Shown: positions 37,335-51,511 of the stretch, in pieces
Layout of the letters: every line of letters starts with the position of its first letter
Numbering within the stretch: position 1 is the stretch's first letter
DNA from: Saussurea involucrata
Taxonomy: Eukaryota > Streptophyta > Magnoliopsida > Asterales > Asteraceae
Direction of reading: 5' to 3'
DNA: 64,000 bases
Assembly (NCBI GenBank): GCA_033807775.1
Contig: JAWVWS010001077.1
Coordinates: 310,001 to 374,000 of the forward strand
The notes under the pieces: generated by a model
Told to the model about the DNA's origin: nothing
The model's input: only the letters and a program-made list of their open reading frames with translations
The model's database searches: none
Translations under genes and position numbers: made by a program

Positions 37335-39357
37335 TCCAAAACCTAGATCCACAAGTTTCCAACCATAAGTATTTATCCTCAAATACTTAGTATCATTCCA
37401 CAAACCTTTAGAACCTAAAATCTCAAATACATCAAGCCTTAATCTTCATAAACGAAGAAGGAGAAGAACACTTCAACTAAACATAACCAAAATCGTCCAC
37501 AATACTCCAAACGAGAAAGAAAGTGAACAAAATATGATTTTGACCAATTAATCCTTTAATGACATATTATGATTTCTACACATCAAAATATCCAAAAGCC
37601 CCAAATATGGTTGTTTTACAACATTTATGAAGATAACCATTTCAAAAGAGTTAAACTATTCCATTAACTCAACCATTGATATTTTCAAGTAAAACACCCA
37701 AATATTTGGAAAATACCATTTTGGCATGCACAAAGTTTTCACAAATCAACCTGAACTCACGTCGCTAGATTTAAGCTAAATCTAGAATTTCTCCCAACGT
37801 AAGCTTCTTTGATGCAACCCGGATCCTTTAGGCCAAATCTTCCAAAACCTAGATCCACAAGTTTCCAACCATAAGTATTTATCCTCAAATACTTAGAATC
37901 ATTTCCCAAACATTTAGAACCCAAAATCCATTTACATCAAGCCCTAATCTTTATAAATGAAGAAGGAGAAGAACACTTCAACTAAACATAACCAAAATTT
38001 CCACAATACTCCAAACGAGAAAGAAAGTGAACAAAATATGATTTGGAGCAATTAATCCTTTAATGACATATTATGATTTCTACACATCAAAATATCCAAA
38101 AGCCCCAAATATGGTTGTTTTACAACATTTATGAAGATAACCATTTCAAAAGAGTTAAACTATTCCATTAACTCAACCATTGATATTTTCAAGTAAAACA
38201 CACAAATATTTGGAAAATAACATTTTTGGCATACACAAAGTTTTCACAAATCACCTTGAATTCACCTAGCTAGATTTTAGCTAAATCTAGAATTTCTCCC
38301 AACGTAAGCTCCTTTGATGAAACCTGGATCCTTTAGGCCAAATCTTCCAAAACCTAGATCCACAAGTTTCCAACCATAAGTATTTATCCTCAAATACTTA
38401 GAATCATACCACAAACCTTTAGAACCTAAAATCTCAAATACATCAAGCCTTAATCTTCATAAACGAAGAAGGAGAAGAACACTTCAACTAAACATAACCA
38501 AAATCGTCCACAATACTCCAAACGAGAAAGAAAGTGAACAAAATATGATTTTGAGCAATTAATCCTTTAATGACATATTATGATTTCTACACATCAAAAT
38601 ATCCAAAAGCCCCAAATATGGTTGTTTTACAACATTATGAAGATAACCATTTCAAAAGAGTTAAAATATTCCATTAACTCAACCATTGATATTTTCAAGT
38701 AAAACACCCAAATATTTGGAAAATAACATTTTTGGCATGCACAAAGTTTTCACAAATCAAACTGAACTCACGTCGCTAGATTTAAGCTAAATCTAGAATT
38801 TCTCCCAACGTAAGCTTCTTTGATGCAACCCGGATCCTTTAGGCCAAATCTTCCAAAACCTAGATCCACAAGTTTTCAACCATAAGTATTTATCCTCAAA
38901 TACTTAGAATCATTTCCCAAACATTTAGAACCCAAAATCTCAAATACATCAAGCCCTAATCTTCATAAATGAAGAAGGAGAAGAACACTTCAACTAAACA
39001 TAACCAAAATTTCCACAATACTCCAAACGAGAAAGAAAGTGAACAAAATATGATTTGGAGCAATTAATCCTTTAATGACATATTATGATTTCTACACATC
39101 AAAATATCCAAAAGCCCCAAATATGGTTGTTTTACAACATTTATGAAGATAACCATTTCAAAAGAGTTAAACTATTCCATTAACTCAACCATTGATATTT
39201 TCAAGTAAAACACACAAATATTTGGAAAATAACATTTTTGGCATACACAAAGTTTTCACAAATCACCTTGAATTCACCTCGCTAGATTTAAGCTAAATCT
39301 AGAATTTCTCCCAACGTAAGCTCCTTTGATAAAACCTGGATCCTTTAGGCCAAATCT
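37335..39357. repeat. Four-monomer block, second copy
   Basis: Starts are 37335, 37841, 38346 and 38852, each exactly 12159 bp after its partner at 25176-27198, with the same lengths and the same rare marks. Differences seen are CTTTATAAATG for CTTCATAAATG, and CTCACGTCG for CTCACATCG. Confidence 0.93.
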
Positions 39358-41385
39358 TCCAAAACCTAGATCCACAAGTTTCCAACCATAAGTATTTATC
39401 CTCAAATACTTAGAATCATTCCACAAACCTTTAGAACCTAAAATCTCAAATACATCAAGCCTTAATCTTCATAAACGAAGAAGGAGAAGAACACTTCAAC
39501 TAAACATAACCAAAATCGTCCACAATACTCCAAACGAGAAAGAAAGTGAACAAAATCTGATTTTGACCAATTAATCCTTTAATGACATATTATGATTTCT
39601 ACACATCAAAATATCCAAAAGCCCCAAATATGGTTGTTTTACAACATTTATGAAGATAACCATTTCAAAAGAGTTAAACTATTCCATTAACTCAACCATC
39701 GATATTTTCAAGTAAAACACACAAATATTTGGAAAATAACATTTTTGGCATGCACAAAGTTTTCACAAATCACCTTGAACTAACCTCGCTAGATTTAAGC
39801 TAAATCTAGAATTTCTCCCAACGTAAGCTCCTTTGATGCAACCCGGATCCTTTAGGCCAAATCTTCCAAAACCTAGATCCACAAGTTTCCAACCATAAGT
39901 ATTTATCCTCAAATACTTATAATCATTCCCCAAACATTTAGATCCCAAAATCTCAAATACATCAAGCCCTAATCTTCATAAATGAAGAAGGAGAAGAACA
40001 CCTCAACTAAACATAACCAAAATCGTCCACAATACTCCAAACGAGAAAGAAAGTGAACAAAATATGATTTGGAGCAATTAATCCTTTAATGACATATTAT
40101 GATTTCTACACTTCAAAATATCCAAAAGCCCCAAATATGGTTGTTTTACAACATTTATGAAGATAACCATTTCAAAAGAGTTAAACTATTCCATTAACTC
40201 AACCATTGATATTTTCAAGTAAAACACACAAATATTTGGAAAATAACATTTTTGGCATACACAAAGTTTTCACAAATCACCTTGAATTCACCTCGCTAGA
40301 TTTAAGCTAAATCTAGAATTTCTCCCAACGTAAGCTCCTTTGATGAAACCTGGATCCTATAGGCCAAATCTTCCAAAACCTAGATCCACAAGTTTCCAAC
40401 CATAAGTATTTATCCTCAAATACTTAGAATCATTCCACAAACCTTTAGAACCTAAAATCTCAAATACATCAAGCCTTAATCTTCATAAACGAAGAAGGAG
40501 AAGAACACTTCAACTAAACATAACCAAAATCGTCCACAATACTCCAAACGAGAAAGAAAGTGAACAAAATATGATTTTGACCAATTAATCCTTTAATGAC
40601 ATATTATGATTTCTACACATCAAAATATCCAAAAGCCCCAAATATGGTTGTTTTACAACATTTATGAAGATAACCATTTCAAAAGAGTTAAACTATTCCA
40701 TTAACTCAACCATTGATATTTTCAAGTAAAACACACAAATATTTGGAAAATAACATTTTTGGCATGCACAAAGTTTTCACAAATCACCTTGAACTAACCT
40801 CGCTAGATTTAAGCTAAATCTAGAATTTCTCCCAACGTAAGCTCCTTTGATGCAACCCGGATCCTTTAGGCCAAATCTTCCAAAACCTAGATCCACAAGT
40901 TTCCAACCATAAGTATTTATCCTCAAATACTTATAATCATTCCCCAAACATTTAGATCCCAAAATCTCAAATACATCAAGCCCTAATCTTCATAAATGAA
41001 GAAGGAGAAGAACACCTCAACTAAACATAACCAAAATCGTCCACAATACTCCAAACGAGAAAGAAAGTGAACAAAATATGATTTGGAGCAATTAATCCTT
41101 TAATGACATATTATGATTTCTACACATCAAAATATCCAAAAGCCCCAAATATGGTTGTTTTACAACATTTATGAAGATAACCATTTCAAAAGAGTTAAAC
41201 TATTCCATTAACTCAACCATTGATATTTTCAAGTAAAACACACAAATATTTGGAAAATAACATTTTTGGCATACACAAAGTTTTCACAAATCACCTTGAA
41301 TTCACCTCGCTAGATTTAAGCTAAATCTAGAATTTCTCCCAACGTAAGCTCCTTTGATGAAACCTGAATCCTTTAGGCCAAATCT
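39358..41385. repeat. Two tandem P+Q dimers
   Basis: Starts are 39358, 39865, 40372 and 40879. The first P unit has AAAATCTGATTTT and ACCATCGAT. The Q unit at 39865 ends GGATCCTATAGG. The last Q unit has CCTGAATCC. Confidence 0.9.
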
Positions 41386-44300
41386 TCCAAAACCTAGATC
41401 CACAAGTTTCCAACCATAAGTATTTATCCTCAAATACTTAGTATCATTCCACAAACCTTTAGAACCTAAAATCTCAAATACATCAAGCCTTAATCTTCAT
41501 AAACGAAGAAGGAGAAGAACACTTCAACTAAACATAACCAAAATCGTCCACAATACTCCAAACGAGAAAGAAAGTGAACAAAATATGATTTTGACCAATT
41601 AATCCTTTAATGACATATTATGATTTCTACACATCAAAATATCCAAAAGCCCCAAATATGGTTGTTTTACAACATTTATGAAGATAACCATTTCAAAAGA
41701 GTTAAACTATTCCATTAACTCAACCATTGATATTTTCAAGTAAAACACACAAATATTTGGAAAATAACATTTTTGGCATGCACAAAGTTTTCACAAATCA
41801 CCTTGAACTAACCTCGCTAGATTTAAGCTAAATCTAGAATTTCTCCCAACGTAAGCTCCTTTGATGCAACCCGGATCCTTTAGGACAAATCTTCCAAAAC
41901 CTAGATCCACAAGTTTCCAACCATAAGTATTTATCCTCAAATACTTATAATCATTCCCCAAACATTTAGATCCCAAAATCTCAAATACATCAAGCCCTAA
42001 TCTTCATAAATGAAGAAGGAGAAGAACACTTCAACTAAACATAACCAAAATTTCCACAATACTCCAAACGAGAAAGAAAGTGAACAAAATATGATTTTGA
42101 GCAATTAATCCTTTAATGACATATAATGATTTCTACACATCAAAATATCCAAAAGCCCCAAATATGGTTGTTTTACAACATTTATGAAGATAACCATTTC
42201 AAAAGAGTTAAATTATTCCATTAACTCAACCATTGATATTTTCAAGTAAAACACACAAATATTTGGAAAATAACATTTTTGGCATGCACAAAGTTTTCAC
42301 AAATCAACTTGAACTCACGTCGCTAGATTTAAGCTAAATCTAGAATTTCTCCCAACGTAAGCTTCTTTGATGCAACCCGGATCCTTTAGTCCAAATCTTC
42401 CAAAACCTAGATCCACAAGTTTCCAACCATAAGTATTTATCCTCAAATACTTAGAATCATTCCCCAAACATTTAGATCCCAAAATCTCAAATACATCAAG
42501 CCCTAATCTTCATAAATGAAGAAGGAGAAGAACACTTCAACTAAACATAACCAAAATTTCCACAATACTCCAAACGAGAAAGAAAGTGAACAAAATATGA
42601 TTTTGAGCAATTAATCCTTTAATGACATATAATGATTTCTACACATCAAAATATCTAAAAGCCCCAAATATGGTTGTTTTACAACATTTATGAAGATAAC
42701 CATTTCAAAAGAGTTAAACTATTCCATTAACTCAACCATTGATATTTTCAAGTAAAACACACAAATATTTGGAAAATAACATTTTTGGCATGCACAAAGT
42801 TTTCACAAATCACCTTGAACTAACCTCGCTAGATTTAAGCTAAATCTAGAATTTCTCCCAACGTAAGCTCCTTTGATGCAACCCGGATCCTTTAGGACAA
42901 ATCTTCCAAAACCTAGATCCACAAGTTTCCAACCATAAGTATTTATCCTCAAATACTTAGTATCATTCCACAAACCTTTAGAACCTAAAATCTCAAATAC
43001 ATCAAGCCTTAATCTTCATAAACGAAGAAGGAGAAGAACACTTCAACTAAACATAACCAAAATCGCCCACAATACTCCAAACGAGAAAGAAAGCGAACAA
43101 AATATGATTTTGACCAATTAATCCTTTAATGACATATTATGATTTCTACACATCAAAATATCCAAAAGCCCCAAATATGGTTGTTTTACAACATTTATGA
43201 AGATAACCATTTCAAAAGAGTTAAACTATTCCATTAACTCAACCATTGATATTTTCAAGTAAAACACACAAATATTTGGAAAATAACATTTTTGGCATGC
43301 ACAAAGTTTTCACAAATCACCTTGAACTAACCTCGCTAGATTTAAGCTAAATCTAGAATTTCTCCCAACGTAAGCTCCTTTGATGCAACCCGGATCCTTT
43401 AGGACAAATCTTCCAAAACCTAGATCCACAAGTTTCCAACCATAAGTATTTATCCTCAAATACTTATAATCATTCCCCAAACATTTAGATCCCAAAATCT
43501 CAAATACATCAAGCCCTAATCTTCATAAATGAAGAAGGAGAATAACACTTCAACTAAACATAACCAAAATCGTCCACAATACTCCAAACGAGAAAGAAAG
43601 TGAACAAAATATGATTTTGAGCAATTAATCCTTTAATGACATATTATGATTTCTACACATCAAAATATCCAAAAGCCCCAAATATGGTTGTTTCACAACA
43701 TTATGAAGATAACCATTTCAAAAGAGTTAAACTATTCCATTAACTCAACCATTGATATTTTCAAGTAAAACACCCAAATATTTGGAAAATAACATTTTTG
43801 GCATGCACAAAGTTTTCACAAATCAACTTGAACTCACGTCGCTAGATTTAAGCTAAATCTAGAATTTCTCCCAACGTAAGCTTCTTTGATGCAACCCGGA
43901 TCCTTTAGTCCAAATCTTCCAAAACCTAGATCCACAAGTTTCCAACCATAAGTATTTATCCTCAAATACTTAGAATCATTCCCTAAACATTTATATCCCA
44001 AAATCTCAAATACATCAAGCCCTAATCTTCATAAATGAAGAAGGAGAAGAACACTTCAACTAAACATAACCAAAATTTCCACAATACTCCAAACGAGAAA
44101 GAAAGTGAACAAAATATGATTTTGAGCAATTAATTCTTTAATGACATATTATGATTTCTACACATCAAAATATCCAAAAGCCCCAAATATGGTTGTTTTA
44201 CAACATTTATGAAGATAACCATTTCAAAAGAGTTAAATTATTCCATTGACTCAACCATTGATATTTTCAAGTAAAACACACAAATATTTGGAAAATAACA

Positions 44301-44423
44301 TTTTTGGCATGCACAAAGTTATCACAAATCACCTTGAATTCACCTCGCTAGATTTAAGCTAAATCTAGAATTTCTCCCAACGTAAGCTCCTTTGATGAAA
44401 CCTGGATCCTTTAGGCCAAATCT
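41386..44423. repeat. Heptamer HOR missing one monomer (P, U, U', P', T1, T2)
   Basis: Starts are 41386, 41893, 42399, 42905, 43412 and 43918. Compared with the seven-unit order at 47968-51511, the T1 unit after the first P is absent. The P' unit has AATCGCCCAC and AAAGCGAAC, marks shared only with the unit at 49993. The T2 unit has a private ATTTATATCCC. Confidence 0.87.
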
Positions 44424-47400
44424 TCCAAAACCTAGATCCACAAGTTTCCAACCATAAGTATTTATCCTCAAATACTTAGTATCATTCCACAAACCTTTAG
44501 AACCTAAAATCTCAAATACATCAAGCCTTAATTTTCATAAACGAAGAAGGAGAAGAACACTTCAACTAAACATAACCAAAATCGTCCACAATACTCCAAA
44601 CGAGAAAGAAAGTGAACAAAATATGATTTTGACCAATTAATCCTTTAATGACATATTATGATTTCTACACATCAAAATATCCAAAAGCCCCAAATATGGT
44701 TGTTTTACAACATTTATGAAGATAACCATTTCAAAAGAGTTAAACTATTCCATTAACTCAACCATTGATATTTTCAAGTAAAACACACAAATATTTGGAA
44801 AATAACATTTTTGGCATGCACAAAGTTTTCACAAATCACCTTGAACTAACCTCGCTAGATTTAAGCTAAATCTAGAATTTCTCCCAACGTAAGCTCCTTT
44901 GATGCAACCCGGATCCTTTAGGACAAATCTTCCAAAACCTAGATCCACAAGTTTCCAACCATAAGTATTTATCCTCAAATACTTATAATCATTCCCCAAA
45001 CATTTAGATCCCAAAATCTCAAATACATCAAGCCCTAATCTTCATAAATGAAGAAGGAGAATAACACTTCAACTAAACATAACCAAAATCGTCCACAATA
45101 CTCCAAACGAGAAAGAAAGTGAACAAAATATGATTTTGAGCAATTAATCCTTTAATGACATATTATGATTTCTACACATCAAAATATCCAAAAGCCCCAA
45201 ATATGGTTGTTTCACAACATTATGAAGATAACCATTTCAAAAGAGTTAAACTATTCCATTAACTCAACCATTGATATTTTCAAGTAAAACACCCAAATAT
45301 TTGGAAAATAACATTTTTGGCATGCACAAAGTTTTCACAAATCAACTTGAACTCACGTCGCTAGATTTAAGCTAAATCTAGAATTTCTCCCAACGTAAGC
45401 TTCTTTGATGCAACCCGGATCCTTTAGTCAAAATCTTCCAAAACCTAGATCCACAAGTTTCCAACCATAAGTATTTATCCTCAAATACTTAGAATCATTC
45501 CCCAAACATTTAGATCCCAAAATCTCAAATACATCAAGCCCTAATCTTCATAAATGAAGAAGGAGAAGAACACTTCAACTAAACATAACCAAAATTTCCA
45601 CAATACTCCAAACGAGAAAGAAAGTGAACAAAATATGATTTTGAGCAATTAATCCTTTAATGACATATAATGATTTCTACACATCAAAATATCCAAAAGC
45701 CCCAAATATGGTTGTTTTACAACATTTATGAAGATAACCATTTCAAAAGAGTTAAATTATTCCATTAACTCAACCATTGATATTTTCAAGTAAAACACAC
45801 AAATATTTGGAAAATAACATTTTTGGCATGCACAAAGTTTTCACAAATCAACTTGAACTCACGTCGCTAGATTTAAGCTAAATCTAGAATTTCTCCCAAC
45901 GTAAGCTTCTTTGATGCAACCCGGATCCTTTAGTCCAAATCTTCCAAAACCTAGATCCACAAGTTTCCAACCATAAGTATTTATCCTCAAATACTTAGAA
46001 TCATTCCCCAAACATTTAGATCCCAAAATCTCAAATACATCAAGCCCTAATCTTCATAAATGAAAAAGGAGAAGAACACTTCACCTAAACATAACCAAAA
46101 TTTCCACAATACTCCAAACGAGAAAGAAAGTGAACAAAATATGATTTTGAGCAATTAATCCTTTAATGACATATAATGATTTCTACACATCAAAATATCT
46201 AAAAGCCCCAAATATGGTTGTTTTACAACATTTATGAAGATAACCATTTCAAAAGAGTTAAACTATTCCATTAACTCAACCATTGATATTTTCAAGTAAA
46301 ACACACAAATATTTGGAAAATAACATTTTTGGCATGCACAAAGTTTTCACAAATCACCTTGAACTAACCTCGCTAGATTTAAGCTAAATCTAGAATTTCT
46401 CCCAACGTAAGCTCCTTTGATGCTACCCGGATCCTTTAGGACAAATCTTCCAAAACCTAGATCCACAAGTTTCCAACCATAAGTATTTATCCTCAAATAC
46501 TTAGTATCATTCCACAAACCTTTAGAACCTAAAATCTCAAATACATCAAGCCTTAATCTTCATAAACGAAGAAGGAGAAGAACACTTCAACTAAACATAA
46601 CCAAAATCGTCCACAATACTCCAAACGAGAAAGAAAGTGAACAAAATATGATTTTGACCAATTAATCCTTTAATGACATATTATGATTTCTACACATCAA
46701 AATATCTAAAAGCCCCAAATATGGTTGTTTTACAACATTTATGAAGATAACCATTTCAAAAGAGTTAAACTATTCCATTAACTCAACCATTGATATTTTC
46801 AAGTAAAACACACAAATATTTGGAAAATAACATTTTTGGCATGCACAAAGTTTTCACAAATCAACTTGAACTCACGTCGCTAGATTTAAGCTAAATCTAG
46901 AATTTCTCCCAACGTAAGCTTCTTTGATGCAACCCGGATCCTTTAGTCCAAATCTTCCAAAACCTAGATCCACAAGTTTCCAACCATAAGTATTTATCCT
47001 CAAATACTTAGAATCATTCCCCAAACATTTAGATCCCAAAATCTCAAATACATCAAGCCCTAATCTTCATAAATGAAGAAGGAGAAGAACACTTCAACTA
47101 AACATAACCAAAATTTCCACAATACTCCAAACGAGAAAGAAAGTGAACAAAATATGATTTTGGGCAATTAATCCTTTAATGACATATAATGATTTCTACA
47201 CATCAAAATATCCAAAAGCCCCAAATATGGTTGTTTTACAACATTTATGAAGATAACCATTTCAAAAGAGTTAAATTATTCCATTAACTCAACCATTGAT
47301 ATTTTCAAGTAAAACACCCAAATATTTGGAAAATAACATTTTTGGCATGCACAAAGTTTTCACAAATCAACTTGAACTCACGTCGCTAGATTTAAGCTAA

Positions 47401-47967
47401 ATCTAGAACTTCTCCCAACGTAAGCTTCTTTGATGCAACCCGGATCCTTTAGGCCAAATCTTCCAAAACCTAGATCCACAAGTTTCCAACCATAATTATT
47501 TATCCTCAAATACTTAGAATCATTCCCCAAACATTTAGATCCCAAAATCTCAAATACATCAAGCCCTAATCTTCATAAATGAAGAAGGAGAAGAACACTT
47601 CAACTAAACATAACCAAAATTTCCACAATACTCCAAACGAGAAAGAAAGTGAACAAAATATGATTTTGAGCAATTAATCCTTTAATGACATATAATGATT
47701 TCTACACATCAAAATATCCAAAAGCCCCAAATATGGTTGTTTTACAACATTTATGAAGATAACAATTTCAAAAGAGTTAAACTATTCCATTAACTCAACC
47801 ATTGATATTTTCAAGTAAAACACACAAATATTTGGAAAATAACATTTTTGGCATACACAAAGTTTTCACAAATCACCTTGAATTCACCTCGCTAGATTTA
47901 AGCTAAATCTAGAATTTCTCCCAACGTAAGCTCCTTTGATGAAACCTGGATCCTTTAGGCCAAATCT
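44424..47967. repeat. Heptamer HOR, 3544 bp, variant copy
   Basis: Starts are 44424, 44931, 45437, 45943, 46449, 46956 and 47462. The first four are P, T1, U and U', as in the next heptamer. The unit at 46449 begins like P' but ends CAACTTGAACTCACGTCG. The unit at 46956 has TTTGGGCAAT and CTAGAACTTC. The unit at 47462 resembles those at 28213 and 32266. The second half therefore comes from different units. Confidence 0.87.
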
Positions 47968-50900
47968 TCCAAAACCTAGATCCACAAGTTTCCAACCATA
48001 AGTATTTATCCTCAAATACTTAGTATCATTCCACAAACCTTTAGAACCTAAAATCTCAAATACATCAAGCCTTAATCTTCATAAACGAAGAAGGAGAAGA
48101 ACACTTCAACTAAACATAACCAAAATCGTCCACAATACTCCAAACGAGAAAGAAAGTGAACAAAATATGATTTTGACCAATTAATCCTTTAATGACATAT
48201 TATGATTTCTACACATCAAAATATCCAAAAGCCCCAAATATGGTTGTTTTACAACATTTATGAAGATAACCATTTCAAAAGAGTTAAACTATTCCATTAA
48301 CTCAACCATTGATATTTTCAAGTAAAACACACAAATATTTGGAAAATAACATTTTTGGCATGCACAAAGTTTTCACAAATCACCTTGAACTAACCTCGCT
48401 AGATTTAAGCTAAATCTAGAATTTCTCCCAACGTAAGCTCCTTTGATGCAACCCGGATCCTTTAGGACAAATCTTCCAAAACCTAGATCCACAAGTTTCC
48501 AACCATAAGTATTTATCCTCAAATACTTATAATCATTCCCCAAACATTTAGATCCCAAAATCTCAAATACATCAAGCCCTAATATTCATAAATGAAGAAG
48601 GAGAATAACACTTCAACTAAACATAACCAAAATCGTCCACAATACTCCAAACGAGAAAGAAAGTGAACAAAATATGATTTTGAGCAATTAATCCTTTAAT
48701 GACATATTATGATTTCTACACATCAAAATATCCAAAAGCCCCAAATATGGTTGTTTCACAACATTATGAAGATAACCATTTCAAAAGAGTTAAACTATTC
48801 CATTAACTCAACCATTGATATTTTCAAGTAAAACACCCAAATATTTGGAAAATAACATTTTTGGCATGCACAAAGTTTTCACAAATCAACTTGAACTCAC
48901 GTCGCTAGATTTAAGCTAAATCTAGAATTTCTCCCAACGTAAGCTTCTTTGATGCAACCCGGATCCTTTAGTCAAAATCTTCCAAAACCTAGATCCACAA
49001 GTTTCCAACCATAAGTATTTATCCTCAAATACTTAGAATCATTCCCCAAACATTTAGATCCCAAAATCTCAAATACATCAAGCCCTAATCTTCATAAATG
49101 AAGAAGGAGAAGAACACTTCAACTAAACATAACCAAAATTTCCACAATACTCCAAACGAGAAAGAAAGTGAACAAAATATGATTTTGAGCAATTAATCCT
49201 TTAATGACATATAATGATTTCTACACATCAAAATATCCAAAAGCCCCAAATATGGTTGTTTTACAACATTTATGAAGATAACCATTTCAAAAGAGTTAAA
49301 TTATTCCATTAACTCAACCATTGATATTTTCAAGTAAAACACACAAATATTTGGAAAATAACATTTTTGGCATGCACAAAGTTTTCACAAATCAACTTGA
49401 ACTCACGTCGCTAGATTTAAGCTAAATCTAGAATTTCTCCCAACGTAAGCTTCTTTGATGCAACCCGGATCCTTTAGTCCAAATCTTCCAAAACCTAGAT
49501 CCACAAGTTTCCAACCATAAGTATTTATCCTCAAATACTTAGAATCATTCCCCAAACATTTAGATCCCAAAATCTCAAATACATCAAGCCCTAATCTTCA
49601 TAAATGAAGAAGGAGAAGAACACTTCAACTAAACATAACCAAAATTTCCACAATACTCCAAACGAGAAAGAAAGTGAACAAAATATGATTTTGAGCAATT
49701 AATCCTTTAATGACATATAATGATTTCTACACATCAAAATATCTAAAAGCCCCAAATATGGTTGTTTTACAACATTTATGAAGATAACCATTTCAAAAGA
49801 GTTAAACTATTCCATTAACTCAACCATTGATATTTTCAAGTAAAACACACAAATATTTGGAAAATAACATTTTTGGCATGCACAAAGTTTTCACAAATCA
49901 CCTTGAACTAACCTCGCTAGATTTAAGCTAAATCTAGAATTTCTCCCAACGTAAGCTCCTTTGATGCAACCCGGATCCTTTAGGACAAATCTTCCAAAAC
50001 CTAGATCCACAAGTTTCCAACCATAAGTATTTATCCTCAAATACTTAGTATCATTCCACAAACCTTTAGAACCTAAAATCTCAAATACATCAAGCCTTAA
50101 TCTTCATAAACGAAGAAGGAGAAGAACACTTCAACTAAACATAACCAAAATCGCCCACAATACTCCAAACGAGAAAGAAAGCGAACAAAATATGATTTTG
50201 ACCAATTAATCCTTTAATGACATATTATGATTTCTACACATCAAAATATCCAAAAGCCCCAAATATGGTTGTTTTACAACATTTATGAAGATAACCATTT
50301 CAAAAGAGTTAAACTATTCCATTAACTCAACCATTGATATTTTCAAGTAAAACACACAAATATTTGGAAAATAACATTTTTGGCATGCACAAAGTTTTCA
50401 CAAATCACCTTGAACTAACCTCGCTAGATTTAAGCTAAATCTAGAATTTCTCCCAACGTAAGCTCCTTTGATGCAACCCGGATCCTTTAGGACAAATCTT
50501 CCAAAACCTAGATCCACAGGTTTCCAACCATAAGTATTTATCCTCAAATACTTATAATCATTCCCCAAACATTTAGATCCCAAAATCCCAAATACATCAA
50601 GCCCTAATCTTCATAAATGAAGAAGGAGAATAACACTTCAACTAAACATAACCAAAATCGTCCACAATACTCCAAACGAGAAAGAAAGTGAACAAAATAT
50701 GATTTTGAGCAATTAATCCTTTAATGACATATTATGATTTCTACACATCAAAATATCCAAAAGCCCCAAATATGGTTGTTTCACAACATTATGAAGATAA
50801 CCATTTCAAAAGAGTTAAACTATTCCATTAACTCAACCATTGATATTTTCAAGTAAAACACCCAAATATTTGGAAAATAACATTTTTGGCATGCACAAAG

Positions 50901-51511
50901 TTTTCACAAATCAACTTGAACTCACGTCGCTAGATTTAAGCTAAATCTAGAATTTCTCCCAACGTAAGCTTCTTTGATGCAACCCGGATCCTTTAGTCCA
51001 AATCTTCCAAAACCTAGATCCACAAGTTTCCAACCATAAGTATTTATCCTCAAATACTTAGAATCATTCCCTAAACATTTAGATCCCAAAATCTCAAATA
51101 CATCAAGCCCTAATCTTCATAAATGAAGAAGGAGAAGAACACTTCAACTAAACATAACCAAAATTTCCACAATACTCCAAACGAGAAAGAAAGTGAACAA
51201 AATATGATTTTGAGCAATTAATTCTTTAATGACATATTATGATTTCTACACATCAAAATATCCAAAAGCCCCAAATATGGTTGTTTTACAACATTTATGA
51301 AGATAACCATTTCAAAAGAGTTAAATTATTCCATTGACTCAACCATTGATATTTTCAAGTAAAACACACAAATATTTGGAAAATAACATTTTTGGCATGC
51401 ACAAAGTTATCACAAATCACCTTAAATTCACCTCGCTAGATTTAAGCTAAATCTAGAATTTCTCCCAACGTAAGCTCCTTTGATGAAACCTGGATCCTTT
51501 AGGCCAAATCT
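47968..51511. repeat. Heptamer HOR, 3544 bp, reference copy (P, T1, U, U', P', T1, T2)
   Basis: Starts are 47968, 48475, 48981, 49487, 49993, 50500 and 51006. The first P-T1-U-U' run matches 44424-46448 at an offset of 3544 bp. The U-U'-P'-T1-T2 run matches 41893-44423 at an offset of 7088 bp, including AATCGCCCAC and AAAGCGAAC. Private marks are CCACAGGTTT (50500) and CTTAAATTC (51006). Confidence 0.9.

Larger units (their letters stand above)
18080..41892. repeat. Array domain II (1014 bp P+Q dimers with interspersed classes)
   Basis: This domain holds 47 monomers dominated by a 507+507 bp dimer. The P unit has GACCAATTA, GCATGCAC and GAACTAACCTCG. The Q unit has ACTTATAATC, TAGATCCC, CACCTCAAC, TTTGGAGCAAT, GCATACAC, GAATTCACCTCG and GATGAAACC. 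Monomer starts are 18080, 18587, 19095, 19601, 20107, 20614, 21121, 21628, 22135, 22642, 23148, 23655, 24162, 24669, 25176, 25682, 26187, 26693, 27199, 27706, 28213, 28719, 29226, 29732, 30238, 30745, 31252, 31759, 32266, 32772, 33279, 33787, 34293, 34800, 35307, 35814, 36321, 36828, 37335, 37841, 38346, 38852, 39358, 39865, 40372, 40879 and 41386. Confidence 0.9.
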
